Below are positions 46,901-58,411 of a stretch of 64,000 nucleotides of DNA, piece after piece; position 1 is the stretch's first letter, and the number at the start of each line of letters is the position of its first letter. The notes under the pieces are model-generated. The model did not search any database, was not told the origin of the DNA, and saw only the letters and a list, made by a program, of their open reading frames with translations. The DNA is from Acytostelium subglobosum LB1. Its lineage: Eukaryota; Evosea; Eumycetozoa; Acytosteliales; Acytosteliaceae. The stretch spans positions 187,552-251,551 of the forward strand of contig NW_012236528.1 of the NCBI RefSeq assembly GCF_000787575.1. The letters are read 5' to 3'. Position numbers and translations under genes: made by a program.

Positions 46901-47640
46901 CTCACGAGGAACGCGTTGCTGTACACCTTGCGCTCCTTGATCTTGCTAAAGTTGTCGATGCGCCATGTGTACGAGCCAAAGCCATTGGTGATCGAGTAGC
47001 TGAGTGGGATGAAGCTGCCGGGGTTTGAGTTGGGCAGCTTCTCATTGGCGTCGGCGCCGTTGGCCAGCAGGACGCGTGCGCACTCCTTCCACCCATTGAG
47101 CATCGCGTACATGAGCGGTGAGTACCCATCGTTGCTCTTGGAGTTGAGTATATTTTGAATGTTTGTGCTGTTGATATGATGCGCCTGCAGTGCCTTGATG
47201 ATTGTCTCGATGCAGTCTGTGTGTCCAAACAGTGCAGCCTTGTGTATACATGTATCGCCGCGCTCATCACATTTGTTCACCTTTTTCCAGTCCTTCTTCA
47301 AGAACTTCTGTACCAAGTCCACATTGCCCTTGCGTGCCGCATCGATAATCTTTGAGAAGCTATGTGATGATGATGATGTTGATAGTGTTGTAGAAGTGGT
47401 AGTAGTTGTTGTAGTTGATGATGTTGAAGCTGATGATGAGGTAGTTAATGATGATGTATTATTAGATTGTACAGTTGATGATGATGACGATTGTGAGTTG
47501 CCAGGAGATGATAACAGTTGTTGACTTGATAGTGATAATGATTGAGATGCACTTGCAAGTTGATTTGATGACCTTCCACCTTGTGTAGATGCTATATGTT
47601 GATGTTGTTGTTGTTGCTGGGAACTACTTGATAAAGACAT
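43935..47640 (-). CDS. Ankyrin - double MATH - ankyrin - BTB/POZ protein, 1194 aa
   Basis: Exons 46132-47640, 44573-46067 and 43935-44515, phases 0 and 1; the second intron is 57 nt and stays open in frame, so reading through it would give a false 19-residue insert. Order of domains: Q/S-rich start; two or three ankyrins (about 97-190); MATH 1 (about 215-345; YTWRIDNFSKIKERKVYS); MATH 2 (about 360-495; YSWKLQRVSTLRERAIS); ankyrins (about 505-640); an N/T-rich insert containing one unread base (45127); more ankyrins (about 800-960); BTB (about 1000-1110; DITFIVENRP, ARSDYFRAMF). MATH-BTB proteins usually serve as Cul3 substrate adaptors; that role is plausible here. Confidence 0.9.
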
Positions 47641-47986
47641 CTTTGTGATTGATTGATTGATTGATTGAATGAATGCTTAATCAACTTTATGTATCTGTAT
47701 CTTAGTCATTGATATATTTTAAATAATGTACAAGCAATATATTAATATATAATGTAAGTATATGTATATGTAAATGTGTATATGTTTATGTGATCATAAA
47801 TGATGAATCTATGAATGATTAAATGAATGTCTTGAAGAGGACAACCCAGAAAACCATCAATTAATCGGAAATTGCATTGTTTTGTTTGAACCATTCAAAT
47901 AAAATTGAAGTGTTTCCTTCGATCAAAGTCATTTACTTCAACAACAACATCATCTTATAACTAGTGACTAGTCAGATGTAATCAAG
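47641..47986. promoter_or_regulatory. Divergent intergenic region: MATH-BTB gene and Med11 gene
   Basis: 346 nt with both promoters expected. TTGATTGA run at 47649-47668 on the BTB side; GTATATGT repeats near 47757-47790. Confidence 0.5.
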
Positions 47987-48393
47987 ATGAACTCTTTAAC
48001 AAGATTGAATAATATAGAAGAGAGTGTTGTTGAATCTGTAAACACTGCGGGAAAGGCATTGGCCTTGTTGTCAAAGTCAATGGATCTAAAGGGTGGCGCC
48101 ACAACAGATCAGCCACTAAAGGAGTTCAAACAGTTATCAGACAAGTACTTCACAATAGTAGAGGTATGTATATACATACATCTTCAACAAAGCATGGATC
48201 ACTCACTTACTATGTCTACTCACAGAGTGAAGTACACAAACCATTGATGGAGTTTGTTGACTCGATGACTGATGTGGCGCCATTCGAACACTCGAGCTAC
48301 ACATCAAAGTACGAACTGGACCTCACTCATAACTTCACAGAGCTGATACTACTACATCTAGAGGATATGGAGAATATACTGAAAGAGAACTGA
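47987..48393 (+). CDS. med11: Mediator complex subunit 11
   Basis: Exons 47987-48163 and 48226-48393, phase 0; 114 aa, close to human MED11 (about 117). Key matches: the N-terminal helix LNNIEESVVESVNTAGKALA (MED11: LEDIE...LQNAG), a central V/E helix, the P-x-E-x-SSY-x-S segment (PFEHSSYTSK), and the end helix LEDMENILKEN. Med11 pairs with Med22 in the Mediator head, bridging activators and RNA polymerase II in the nucleus. The short protein carries no other domain. The start is the first ATG after an AT-rich leader. Confidence 0.8.
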
Positions 48394-48518
48394 TCGATCA
48401 ATCAGTCGCGACACATGTACATAGATAATATATAATATACACAGATAACACTCACTCATTGATCATCAATGAGTGCTTTATTCATAGATAGATAGATGGA
48501 TACATACAACTACTACTG

Positions 48519-51483
48519 CTACAGCAATGATTGCTTATTGTTGCCTGATACTATTGATGTTGTCTCGGCCAATGGATCATTACCGAACGTGTCGATGGAG
48601 GTTGGAGGCGCAGCCATCATTAGGAGATCGGCCTGTGCACACTCTGACTGACTGATGGCTCGAGTCAATGTGTTGTACTTGACCTGGTTACGGAACTCTT
48701 TGCCCTCCTCCAACTGCTGCTGGTGCATCAGTTGACGCTTGCGCATCTCATCTGTGGAGCAACTCTGTGAGCGACGATGTCCACGTGCATTTGAACTCAA
48801 ACGCGCGGGTGGCGGTACAAGAGTCATGTTGCTACTTGTGTTGATGCTGCTGCTGCCGCTGTTGGTAGGCTTGAACGACGGACTTGGATGCAGCTGAGGA
48901 GCTGGCTTTCCGCCAGGCGGATCAAATGGGTTCAGTCGTCTGGGCTTGTGCTGCTGCGCAGGCTGCAATGATGGCACCTGAAGATGACCCTGCTGCTGTT
49001 GTTGCTGGATGGAAAGTTGTTCAATCATGGCCATAGGTGACATTGTGGTGTAGGATGGGGATGATGGCGCAGTGTTGCTCAGACGAGCATCCTCCATCGA
49101 CACTGAATGGTACTTGGCCAGGTTGCCCTTCCTAGCCTGAACAGGTGAGTGTGGCTGCGAGACTGATGGTCCGCCTCCATATGGTGTCTCCATGACGACT
49201 GGCTTGTCGAATGGGTTCGAAGAAGGTCGCACGCCAATGGGCATGGTGGGAGCATTGTGTGGAGTGGACAGAGGGTTGGGCGGTAACGCCAAAGTGGGGA
49301 AGGACATCTTGGAGAATGGAGCCAACGATACAAGCTTGGTGTATTGTTCTCTCAGGTTGTGGAAGATCATGTTGATACGGGTGATTGATGGTGTCAGTGC
49401 AACATCATTCTTGGTCTGCTGTTGATATTTGAGCATTGTGGATAATGTGCTGCAGATGTAGTTATACATGGAGTATGATACATGATTGAGAAGGTTGGTG
49501 CAGAACTGGATGAGTGGCAATGGAATAGTGGATACTGTATGATTGGATGCTATCTCATCAGAGATGGTATGTTGAGTCTGCAATACAATCTCCAATATTG
49601 ACATCAAGGAAGTTATACAGGCTACACTATATGGACTTGTTGAGTCTGATTGATCCAGGATTATTGGCCATCTTTGTTGTTGCTGGGTCGAGTCCATTGA
49701 GTCAAAGGCACCTCCAATCATTGAGTACTTGTGATAGAACTGTATCAGCTTGTACATCAACAATGAATAATGTGATAGGAAGTCGCTTACAAAGAGCACT
49801 AAGTTGATTGATTAGATGAGTCAGTGAGTGGAAATAAGTGATTGAGTGATGACTTACACTTCTCCCTCTGTTTCAGCCATCCAAGATAGAGGTTGTTGAA
49901 CAGGTCTTTGCTCTCATAGCAACTGGACTTGAATGAGGATGCAGAAGATGACTCGGAGATGATTAACTTGTGAACTAGTAATAGGGCCTTGAAACAAATG
50001 GTAGGCTCGCGAAGTGGTCTCTTCATAATGTCGGCCATGATCAACTTGCCATTATTACTGTTGTTACTCTTACTCAACTTTGAGAATGAGTCCATGTCGA
50101 ATGTAGACTCGGTGTTGGTCAGCAATATAACTAGATGTGTAATATCATCGGTAGTACTATGTGACTCGATGCTGATAGCGGGCGGCATCTCCATCTTGAA
50201 ATCCTGAATGATGTTTGGTGATGGATGAGTGCCCGATGGGAATCGATGTTCTCTTGATCTAGTTGGTCTTGTCTGCTGTTGTTGCTGTTGCTGTTGTTGT
50301 TGGAAGGTGGTCTGTTGTTGTCCCATGTTCCAGGAGTGTCTCTTGGGTTTTGCCATCGAAGACCCATTCTGATCGGCATCCATTAGCTGAGATTGAGTTG
50401 GAGCTGGTTCATGTATGATTGGGGTCACTAACATATCACGATCCTTAGTAGATTGTGATGAGAATGGATTGCTAATGTACTGCTGACCCTTGCCAGGGAA
50501 CAGGGCTGGCTTTCCACGCATCTTGGATACCTGATTAGCAATGTAATAGATATCTGGTCGATCTTGAACATCAGGATGCAACATATATCGTATCAGAGCG
50601 ATCAGTTCATCAGAGTAGTTCGAAGGCGGTATAGTGTAGTTTCCATTGAGTATGCCAAGTGAGCCACCATCTTCGAAAGGGGTCGTGTAGAACAACAGCT
50701 TGTAGAGCAGGCAGCCCAGTGCCCATATGTCCACCTTCTCATCCAGTACCTTTGATCTATATAGATCAATCATCTCTGGTGGTCTATACTGCATTGTTGT
50801 ATACTTTGCAATGTTGTCTTCGGCAGCTTGCATGTCTGACTTATTATTCAAATGTACTACCTCTTGAATCGCACTACCAAAGTCGCACAACTTGTAAGTC
50901 GATGACTCTTCATCCAACAACACATTCTCCACCTTCAGATCCCTATGTATAATCGGCGGGGATTGTGAATGCATATGAGCAACCGCCTCACAAACATCCG
51001 AGAATATAGCCAACACCTCATTCTCACTAAACTTGTTCTGTTGTCTCTTTGTCATCAAGTCGACCAAGTGTCCGCCTTTAAATGTTGATGGAGTGAATGA
51101 GTTAGATTGAATGAGTTAGTTTGATTGAATGAGTGACCTTTAGGCATACCCGCACAGAACTCCATGAGTATGAACACTTCGTTGGTGGAGGATGAGTGTT
51201 GGTGATCGATGTAGCGGACTATGTTCTTGTGATTGCGTAGTCGCTCCATGATGTGTATCTCGTGCATTGTGAATTCAAGATCTTCTTCATCACGTACTAA
51301 GATACGTTTGAGTGCATATTGCTTTGATGATTGATTATCCTTTACCAAGTAGACATAACTGAATCCACCTTCGGCAATCTGTTTCACTGTATGTAGATTC
51401 ATATCACCAATCTTATGTGACTTGGCTACACTTGGTGCTCCACCATTTCCATGATGTCCCATCAAACTCTTTATTCTCTTCAT
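48519..51483 (-). CDS. AAK1/NAK-family Ser/Thr kinase with ANTH-like C-terminal region
   Basis: Exons 51150-51483, 49858-51075, 48519-49798, phase 1 at both junctions; 943 aa. The kinase domain (about 27-300) has EGGFSYVYLV, catalytic Lys in YALKRI, HRDLKVENVLL, DFGS, and APE replaced by RPPEM; FSYVYLV and CDFGSA are typical of the NAK family (AAK1, GAK, Ark1/Prk1). After a Q-rich, disordered stretch with ISNPF, a segment at about 430-570 (IMKRPLREPTICFKALLLVHKLI, LYLGWLKQREK, FVSDFLSHYSLLMYKLIQFY) reads like an ANTH domain. The tail carries several NPF motifs (about 690-830), which bind EH domains. It should act on clathrin adaptors at endocytic sites. Confidence 0.87.
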
Positions 51484-52944
51484 TATTATTATTATTAATA
51501 ATTATTAATTAATTAATAATTTATAATTAATTGATATTATTGGAATGTAGTTAGGTTGGTAGGTAAATATGATATTAATGAAGTTGAAGTTGATGGTGAA
51601 TGAATGAAAGTATAGTGTGATTGATTGAATGAATGAATGTACAGGATAATGTGGGTGGTGTTGTAGACTGTTCGTGTTCAATCGTTTGGAATATATGTAG
51701 GTGGGAAATTGTGTGTGTCTCTGTTTATTTGTTTGACTGATTGTACTTGTACTAAATGTGGGTATGATAGAATATATATATATTATTATCTCTATGAAAG
51801 TAGGGGTGAGCTTTGGAGACTTTAAGTATTTGTATCAATATTATAATATGGATCCTTTGTTGGTCAATAGATAGACTGACCAGGATTATTGTTTATTGTT
51901 TATTGTTTTTGTTGATGACGATGACACGTGTTTAGATTGATTGTATTTGCCTTGTTTGGGGTTTTAGGAGTCTGGACAACTTGGTGTTGTCGATACCACC
52001 TCTGAACTTTTTGAAACATCACCATGGACAACAACACAAAACACAAATAATTGTTTGTTTAATGACAAAAACAATTCTTAAACCTTATTACTCAAGAACA
52101 AGTCAAGGTATTAATTGATTGTGTTTTGATTTGATTGTTTTGTCAACGATCTTAAAATCACATCGAATATCATCACTTTAATCAATCAGTATAAACATAA
52201 ATATTCAAGGTAAACTATTAATCTTTGAAAACTCTAACTCAGATATCTGAGAGAGTGATTCAAGGTGCATTGGAAGCTACGTGGGTCTATTCCCCCAGCT
52301 CTGGCAATTCCATAGACCACAAAGGCCTTGTCAAAAACATTCGTTTGTCCAACATTATTGGGGGTCGACTGGAATGCAAAGCCTTCATTCTGTTGGATGT
52401 GGTGGTGGTTTGGGTGAAGTCAAGGTCTTTCAGGACCTTTTAAGCCTTTTTTGTTCAACGATTGTATTCACAAGGCCTATCGGGTGTGCTTTTGCCCACC
52501 TGCCCTGGGGTTGGTGATCTCTTCCAATCCATTTTGTGTGTTCATACTCTTTAATGTGGAGAACCAAGTTCAATAGAAGGTGTGAATGGTGGTTGTGAAG
52601 CAATAAAAGGGTTGGCTAACAAAGTCAACTTCCATTATTCCAAACAAACAAGTTATAGCACAGTTAATCAATACACACACACGAGTGGTACTACACACAC
52701 AAAGTTGTTTACAATCCATTCATTCATTCATCAGCCAGGTCAACACTTCACTTCACTTCACATTCATTCATTATTATCACTCTCTCACTCAAACACACGA
52801 GTTGAATTAAACCATTTATAACTTCCCATCTATCTCCTCATTCACTCACTCACTACATCATCAAACAAAGTGATACATCACTACAACTATTGTATATATA
52901 TATCAATCTAAACAAGTATACATATAAACAAACATATATAAATC
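51484..52944. promoter_or_regulatory. Long divergent intergenic region, 1.46 kb
   Basis: No gene I can support. It holds the promoters of the leftward kinase and the rightward SNARE gene. AT-rich start (51484-51540), GAATGAATG runs (51595-51640). A less AT-rich stretch (about 52230-52560) is open in two overlapping frames without ATG starts or family signal. Confidence 0.45.
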
Positions 52945-53371
52945 ATGTCATCGTAGGTACTAATATTGAGGAGATTAATAGTACAAGACTAGCTAAGGAC
53001 TAACAATGATATAACAGATACCAAAACACTGATAAGGTCAAGCAGACCCAACAACAGGTCGATGAGGTCACAGGAATCATGCATGTCGCCATTGGTGATA
53101 TGTTGAACAACCAACAAAAGGTGTCAGACCTGCAAGACAAGTCGAATAATATGAAGGAGGGCGCATCACAGTTCAAGAAGAAGACTAGAGAGATCAAGCG
53201 TCTGATGTGGTGCAGAAACATGAAGGTATGTAGACGCCTTGATCTGAATGAAGGAATCAATCAACTAACATATATCCTTCAAACATAATCTAGTTGACAT
53301 TGATCATTATCTTGGTTGTTTTGATCATCTTGGCTATCATCATTGTTCCAATCGTCCTAAAGTTCACGTAA
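52945..53371 (+). CDS. R-SNARE (VAMP/synaptobrevin-like), 97 aa
   Basis: Three exons: 52945-52952 (8 nt), 53018-53225, 53294-53371; phases 2 and 0. The product starts MSSYQNTDKVKQTQQQVDEV, then a SNARE motif (about 8-65), GASQFKKKTREIKRLMWCRNMK, and a C-terminal membrane anchor encoded by the last exon (LTLIIILVVLIILAIIIVPI). Layout and length match short VAMPs with no longin domain. Oddity: the central zero-layer residue, Arg in VAMP2 (DIMRV), is His here (GIMHV, codon CAT). It should act in vesicle fusion with Q-SNAREs. The 8-nt first exon would be missed by simple gene finding. Confidence 0.9.
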
Positions 53372-53555
53372 TAAACTAGTAGCAACAGCAGCAGCAACAA
53401 CAACAAAGGCAATACTATGCATAGCTAGAATCAACAGCATCAACAGGACACTGGAGAATAGCATGCAAGTAGGTGCAGTTGTTGTATTTTGTAATAATAA
53501 CATCCACAAACAACAATAATCTTTAACTAGGCGTATGATATTTCCGAATGAGAAT

Positions 53556-53573
53556 GGCTGGCTCTAGCCAGCC
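53556..53573. repeat. Hairpin GGCTGGCT-CT-AGCCAGCC between convergent genes
   Basis: Perfect 8-bp inverted repeat with a 2-nt loop, in the shared 3' flank of the R-SNARE and Nse1 genes, 26 nt beyond the Nse1 stop. It may mark 3'-end formation; inference only. Confidence 0.75.
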
Positions 53574-53598
53574 TATGAAGCTTCCTTTCCTTTTGTTA

Positions 53599-54488
53599 TT
53601 ATTTGAATCGTTGTTTACATGACGGACAGTTTGTCGCCTTCTTGAAGTATTGAGCCGAGCAATGTTGATGTAGAGTGACTGTACATGATTCCGAGTTGGC
53701 GCATGCCTCAATGTGTCCCTGTATTTTTGTTGTTGTCAATGGGATGTATCCAATGTCGTGAGTATAGAGTATGGCACGCCTTCATTGTTGCTGTTGTTGG
53801 TTCATCACTTACGTTGACTGTCAGCACACGCTGATGACACAAGAAACACTCGGGTAACTCGGTGAGGATGGGCGCCAGGTCCATCAAAGCCCTCGGCGTC
53901 AGAGTCTTGCTGGTGTTGTTGGTCGAGTCGGTGATCCAACCGTCATCCTTGAATTTCTGCAATGCCTCCTCGGCTTTAGTCTTTGTCTGGCCCTGTAAGT
54001 GCAGATCGAGGCAATGTGAGTTCTTGAGCTCACCACCTTTCTGTATCATCTCTTCGATCAATGCCTTGAAGTATGTTGTCTCTGTTGCATTGTACTTTGT
54101 CGTCAACTTTGACGACTCATCTGCCTTCAGATTGGTAAGACAATAGTAATGCTTTGATTCTGTTCTCATATTCTTGATCTGCATATTCACTTGCATGATC
54201 ATCGAGTTGATCGAGTGTATATAATCTTCAATAGTGCCACTATTATCTGTTTGTTCGTTTGTTGTGTATAAGTATCAACTTATTCATTCATTCATTCATT
54301 CAATCAATCGTTCAATAATACATACCTCTGTAATGTATCTTTATAACCTCCATAATTGCTGCTAATGTATTATGTTCAATGATTCGTCTTGCAATGAATG
54401 TCTGTAGTAATGCTTGTAGCTTTGGCTCCAATGACTCTGTAGTTGTCAAGTCAAGGTTTCCATCATCTTCTCCTTCTGAATCTGACAT
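53599..54488 (-). CDS. nse1: Nse1, Smc5/6 complex RING-like subunit
   Basis: Exons 54326-54488, 53813-54246, 53599-53718; phases 1 and 0; 238 aa. An acidic start (MSDSEGEDDG) leads to winged-helix-like segments (LLQTFIARRIIEHNTLAAIM, YFKALIEEMIQKGG, ALQKFKDDGWI) as in Nse1. The C-terminus is a RING variant: CFLCHQRVL ... CANSESCTVTLHQHCSAQYF ... CPSCKQRF. Nse1 acts with Nse3 and Nse4 in the Smc5/6 complex in DNA repair and chromosome maintenance. The Cys/His pattern spans the last intron, so only the spliced model shows it. Confidence 0.82.
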
Positions 54489-54757
54489 TTCTATCAATCT
54501 ATTTATCTTTATCTGTATCTTTATCTTTATCTCAATAACTATCTATGACTTGTTGTCAACAATGACTTTTGAAAATTGTTTGGCGCGCTCATTAATTATT
54601 TGTATGACAAATACTGGATCGCCCAAAATGGGAATAACGATCATTCGTCAATTCATAAGTATTATCAACAAACACATCACATATAATTAGTATGTATGTA
54701 AAATATGTATGTATGTATTGGATAATGTTTGTTTGATATGTATGAAGGAAGTATAAC

Positions 54758-55727
54758 TTATACATCAGGGTCGTCTTGCATGTTTTGCATGTTCTGCTTC
54801 GACTGGTGCTGCTGAGACGGAGATGTAGGCATGTCGACGACATGTTGTTTCGGAGCAGCGACAGAGACATCGACTTGTTTCATCTCCACTTTGCCCATCT
54901 CAAGAGGGGCAGATGCGCCATTCTTCTCATCCTCTATCTCCTTCTCGAATATATCATAGATGAACATCCTCTTTTGTTTCTCTTGTTTTCTTGCAATGTC
55001 ATCATTCTTTCTTAGTCTATTCCTCCTGAATGCCACCAAGTAAGCGATTATCGACAACATACCAGCGCCCATAATAGCGGCACCAATATAAATTGCCTTT
55101 AAGAATCGGAACTTGAATGGAATTGGAATGTCCAGACCTCCAATCCTACATTCATTCATTCATTGGGCCAATGTAAGTATGATTGATGGGTGCTGATCAT
55201 CGTGTTGTCCAGGAGGTAGTTACTTACAATAAATAGATGAAACCTCTTGATAGACCATTGGCCAGGACGACCAACACCTTGATGTGAGACCTAGTCCACT
55301 TGTTTCTTGCCTCAGCAAACAACATTGTGAATCCAGTAATACTAAGTTGAGGATGGATGGAGGATGTTAGAATTATTGACGATTATAAGTATGTATGTAA
55401 TATTGATACTTTACACTCCATAAGCACCAATAACAGTCAATTGGATATAATTCTGGATACTATGATCTCTAGTGAAACTTAGATTGTAGAATGTGAATCC
55501 TCCCATTGCAATTTGTACACATCCACAAACAAGACATAATAATCGGACAACTATATAATAATATAAGTTAGTACAATAATAATGGAGGAGGATATTGATG
55601 ATATTGATTTGGATAACTTACATATCTTTAGAGTATAGATAAGGAAACAACATACTCCACATTCATTCTTTGATCTCTCCAGGGGAGCCTCTTCCGCCTG
55701 GAATATATCGCCAACTTGGTGCATCAT
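54758..55727 (-). CDS. Four-TM protein, COPI-associated-like (Tvp15-type), 247 aa
   Basis: Exons 55622-55727, 55415-55550, 55228-55341, 54758-55145; phases 1, 2, 2. The cytosolic start MMHQVGDIFQAEEAPLERSK precedes four hydrophobic segments: LCLVCGCVQIAMGGFTFYN, YIQLTVIGAYGVITGFTMLF, IKVLVVLANGLSRGFIYLLIGG and IYIGAAIMGAGMLSIIAYLV. The tail is charged, then S/Q/M-rich. The LSRGFIYLLIGG segment and topology are like the COPI-associated (PF08507/Tvp15) family of Golgi membrane proteins. The family call is by pattern; the exon structure is firmer. Confidence 0.65.
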
Positions 55728-56522
55728 CTTTAGAAAGTATTAAATATTGTTCTTTGAGTAGTATTACTCAAAGTAAGTATGGAAAATAGAAGTAGGTGGA
55801 TAATAGAAGTAGGTGATGAATGGCAAATATTTGGTATGTCCTTAATCACTCATAACATAAATCCATGGATTAATATTATTATCAGTTTTAAGAGTGATGT
55901 GGATGGATGGTATTGTGGTGATTGATTGATTGATTGATTGATTGGTTTGTGGTGTATGATTGATGTGCCATTCATGTGTGTGTGTGATTGATTGTCGTCT
56001 TACAAATCATACTAATCATGTGATGCGGAGTGGTGTGATGAGGTGCAACCACACACAGTCACATTCTCACACCTTGGACATCATGTGATTATCTTTATCT
56101 ATTAGCTCATTTTGGTTATTATCACTTATGTCACAGACGTGTCTGTCTATCGTTGTCATTATCACATACTTGTATTCAATCAATCATAACATATCACCTC
56201 TCACTCACTCAATCATTTGACTAAATGTATAAAAGTGTTAATGGGAAGTAGAAGGACAGGATCAAGATGTTTATGTTATGTTGACGAGAGCCGGAACTGA
56301 TCAAACTACGTTGGTTGTTTGTCCAGACCTTACTTTGACCTTTATGATCATGTGTTTATTGGTCTTTCATTGTTTGGATCGATGTCCATCAATTGGAAAG
56401 AGGGGAGAGGGAGGAGGGGAGTGGATACAATATCGCATTGCAATGTGACGAGAGGAGGAGTCCAGTGATGGCGCATTCACCAGTGATATCTATATATATA
56501 TATTATTAAAGTATGAATCATC
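55728..56522. other. Intergenic, 795 nt
   Basis: No gene seen. It is the promoter side of the four-TM gene and the 3' flank of the GPCR gene. A TTGATTGA run lies at 55920-55945, and an A/G-rich stretch (GAGGGGAGAGGGAGGAGGGG) at about 56400-56420. Confidence 0.5.
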
Positions 56523-57666
56523 TTATTGAATTGAATAGTCATCGATTATCAACTCATTGTCAATGCCAAGTGGTGCGGACTCTTCATCGCTGTTGTCATA
56601 GTCGACGAGTAGTCGCTCTTGGTCCACATCGATCTCCTTCATTTCGCGAGACTTTCTGCATCGACAGATGTGTTTCTCAAAGAACTCGATGTAGTGCATT
56701 ATAAATCCTTCGTTGACGCCATATACTATGCAGTTGAAGAAGCCTTGCAGAGGTTGTAATAGCAATTGGAAAACAAACAGTGGGAACAATGGATGCTTTG
56801 GATCGGAGAATGTCTGTATACTGTTGATCACAGTTGGTAACTGTGACAATGCGAATGCAACCAAATAGAATGATACTATAATATTAACTCTTGAAACAAT
56901 TGAATTGGAATGTTGTGATATCTTCAGTCTGCGAGGTTGAGCGTTAGTGAGTGGTCAGTGACGCGAAGGTTACTGATTGATTGTTTGATTGATTGAGAGG
57001 ACATACCTTATGCATATAAAGACAAAGAGGTTTACAAAGAATACAAATACTAGAGGCAGGTAGTAGAACAACCTTATCGTGCTAGTTGGGTCAGCAATGA
57101 AACACCTATGATTGATTGAATGAATGATTGAGTGTCAGTGACATGCGCCAAGACTTGCGAGATGGCCTTGGGAGTGGAGGGGATAGATACCATGAACCAA
57201 ACTGACCGAATGCACCAGCAATTAGTGAGATTAATGTTGTGACTGAGGGCACGCCCCAGCATACAAGATGGAACCATTTGAGAAGATGGCCAAGTTCATA
57301 GCGATTGAGGAAGAATACCATGAATAGGGAGATCGATATGCACATTGTCCAGAGGTAGGACGACGTGAGGAAGAATAGCAGGCCGGCGCCCTGAGCATTG
57401 CACAGTGCATTGGATGTTCGACCAAATGGCAGATAGGACAACGCTGACATCAAGTCTGATATGCTTAGATAGAATATGAGTGTAGTGGCAAAGGATCGCG
57501 CCTCCTTGAATATACTGAATGATAATATAATGAATAATGAACCAACGCATCCCAATGCACTTGTTACATAAACTATATGATCGAGTTGAAGTATTTGGTC
57601 GTCTGAGAACTGGCCCGTCGGGCTAGATCCAGACGATGATGATGTAGTTATATTATCATATATCAT
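56523..57666 (-). CDS. cAMP receptor-like seven-TM GPCR (Crl-type)
   Basis: Exons 57191-57666, 57007-57105, 56523-56928; phase 2 at both junctions; 326 aa. An N-x-T/S-bearing outer segment (DNITTSSSSG) precedes seven TM helices. It matches the cAR/Crl pattern better than the GPCR at 9.5 kb: a TM1 with GCVGSLFIILSF, SFATTLIFYLSISDLMSALSYL in TM2, a TM3 with SSYLWTMCISISLFMVFF, FHLVCWGVP in TM4, and WCFIAD before TM5. The tail has a Cys cluster (KHICRCRKS) suited to palmitoylation and an acidic end. The start is the ATG at 57666. Confidence 0.85.
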
Positions 57667-58411
57667 CACTATGAGTCTATATTATATATATATATATGTA
57701 TATTTAAATGTAAAGATGAACACAGAGTTGTCCAGTCTTTCTGTCTGTCTATCTGTATATCTGAAGTATTCTCTGTTTCTTAAGAAAGAGATTTGAATGT
57801 CTCTATATGATTACTATTCGTTTGATTGATTGTGTGTATTATTTACAAGTTATCATATATTATTATTATTTATATGTTTTATGTTATACAAGAGAGAGAT
57901 AATAATGAATATATTATATTTGTTTGTTTGTTTGTTTGTGTCTTGGTGAGACGAGACAAGCGAAGTGAAATGAAGTGAAGTGTGTGCTTGAGTGTTCACC
58001 TCATACTTCAAAGTGAAATGAAGAGTGAGATGATGAGGAAGAAGGTGAAAGTGGGGGATGTGGGTCTTGGGAACAGAACACTCAACATCCATTTCAAAGT
58101 CATCGGCTGAGGTCATTTGGAAGGTTACCATCATGGGTTCCCTTCCCTGATCTTATGTCTTGTGTTGGGGGCTGCCATGTATGTGTGTATTTATTGTATG
58201 TGTACCAGTATGTTGGAGTTGGACGTGCCCATCTCTGCAAAGTCGACTGGTGTGAATGCTGGATGATGGATGAGTATGGTATGTTGTTGGAGTTGGAAGA
58301 GTTGGAGGAGGAGGGTGATGTAATCGAGTTGATTATAATTGAACAGATGGTTGATTGATTGAATGATGAGAAAGATGGGAATGATGGGAATGATTCACAT
58401 TCATTCACACC
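57667..58411. other. Intergenic, 745 nt
   Basis: No gene seen. Promoter side of the GPCR gene and 3' flank of NECAP. TTTG repeats (57920-57939), AAGTGAAATGAAGTG repeats (57962-57982 and 58011-58025), and GTTGGAG-type repeats near 58270-58310. Confidence 0.45.

Noticed and set aside
52225-52520. Two overlapping short plus-strand frames in the 1.46-kb gap
   Set aside because: No ATG-led product with family resemblance; less AT-rich sequence alone is weak evidence.
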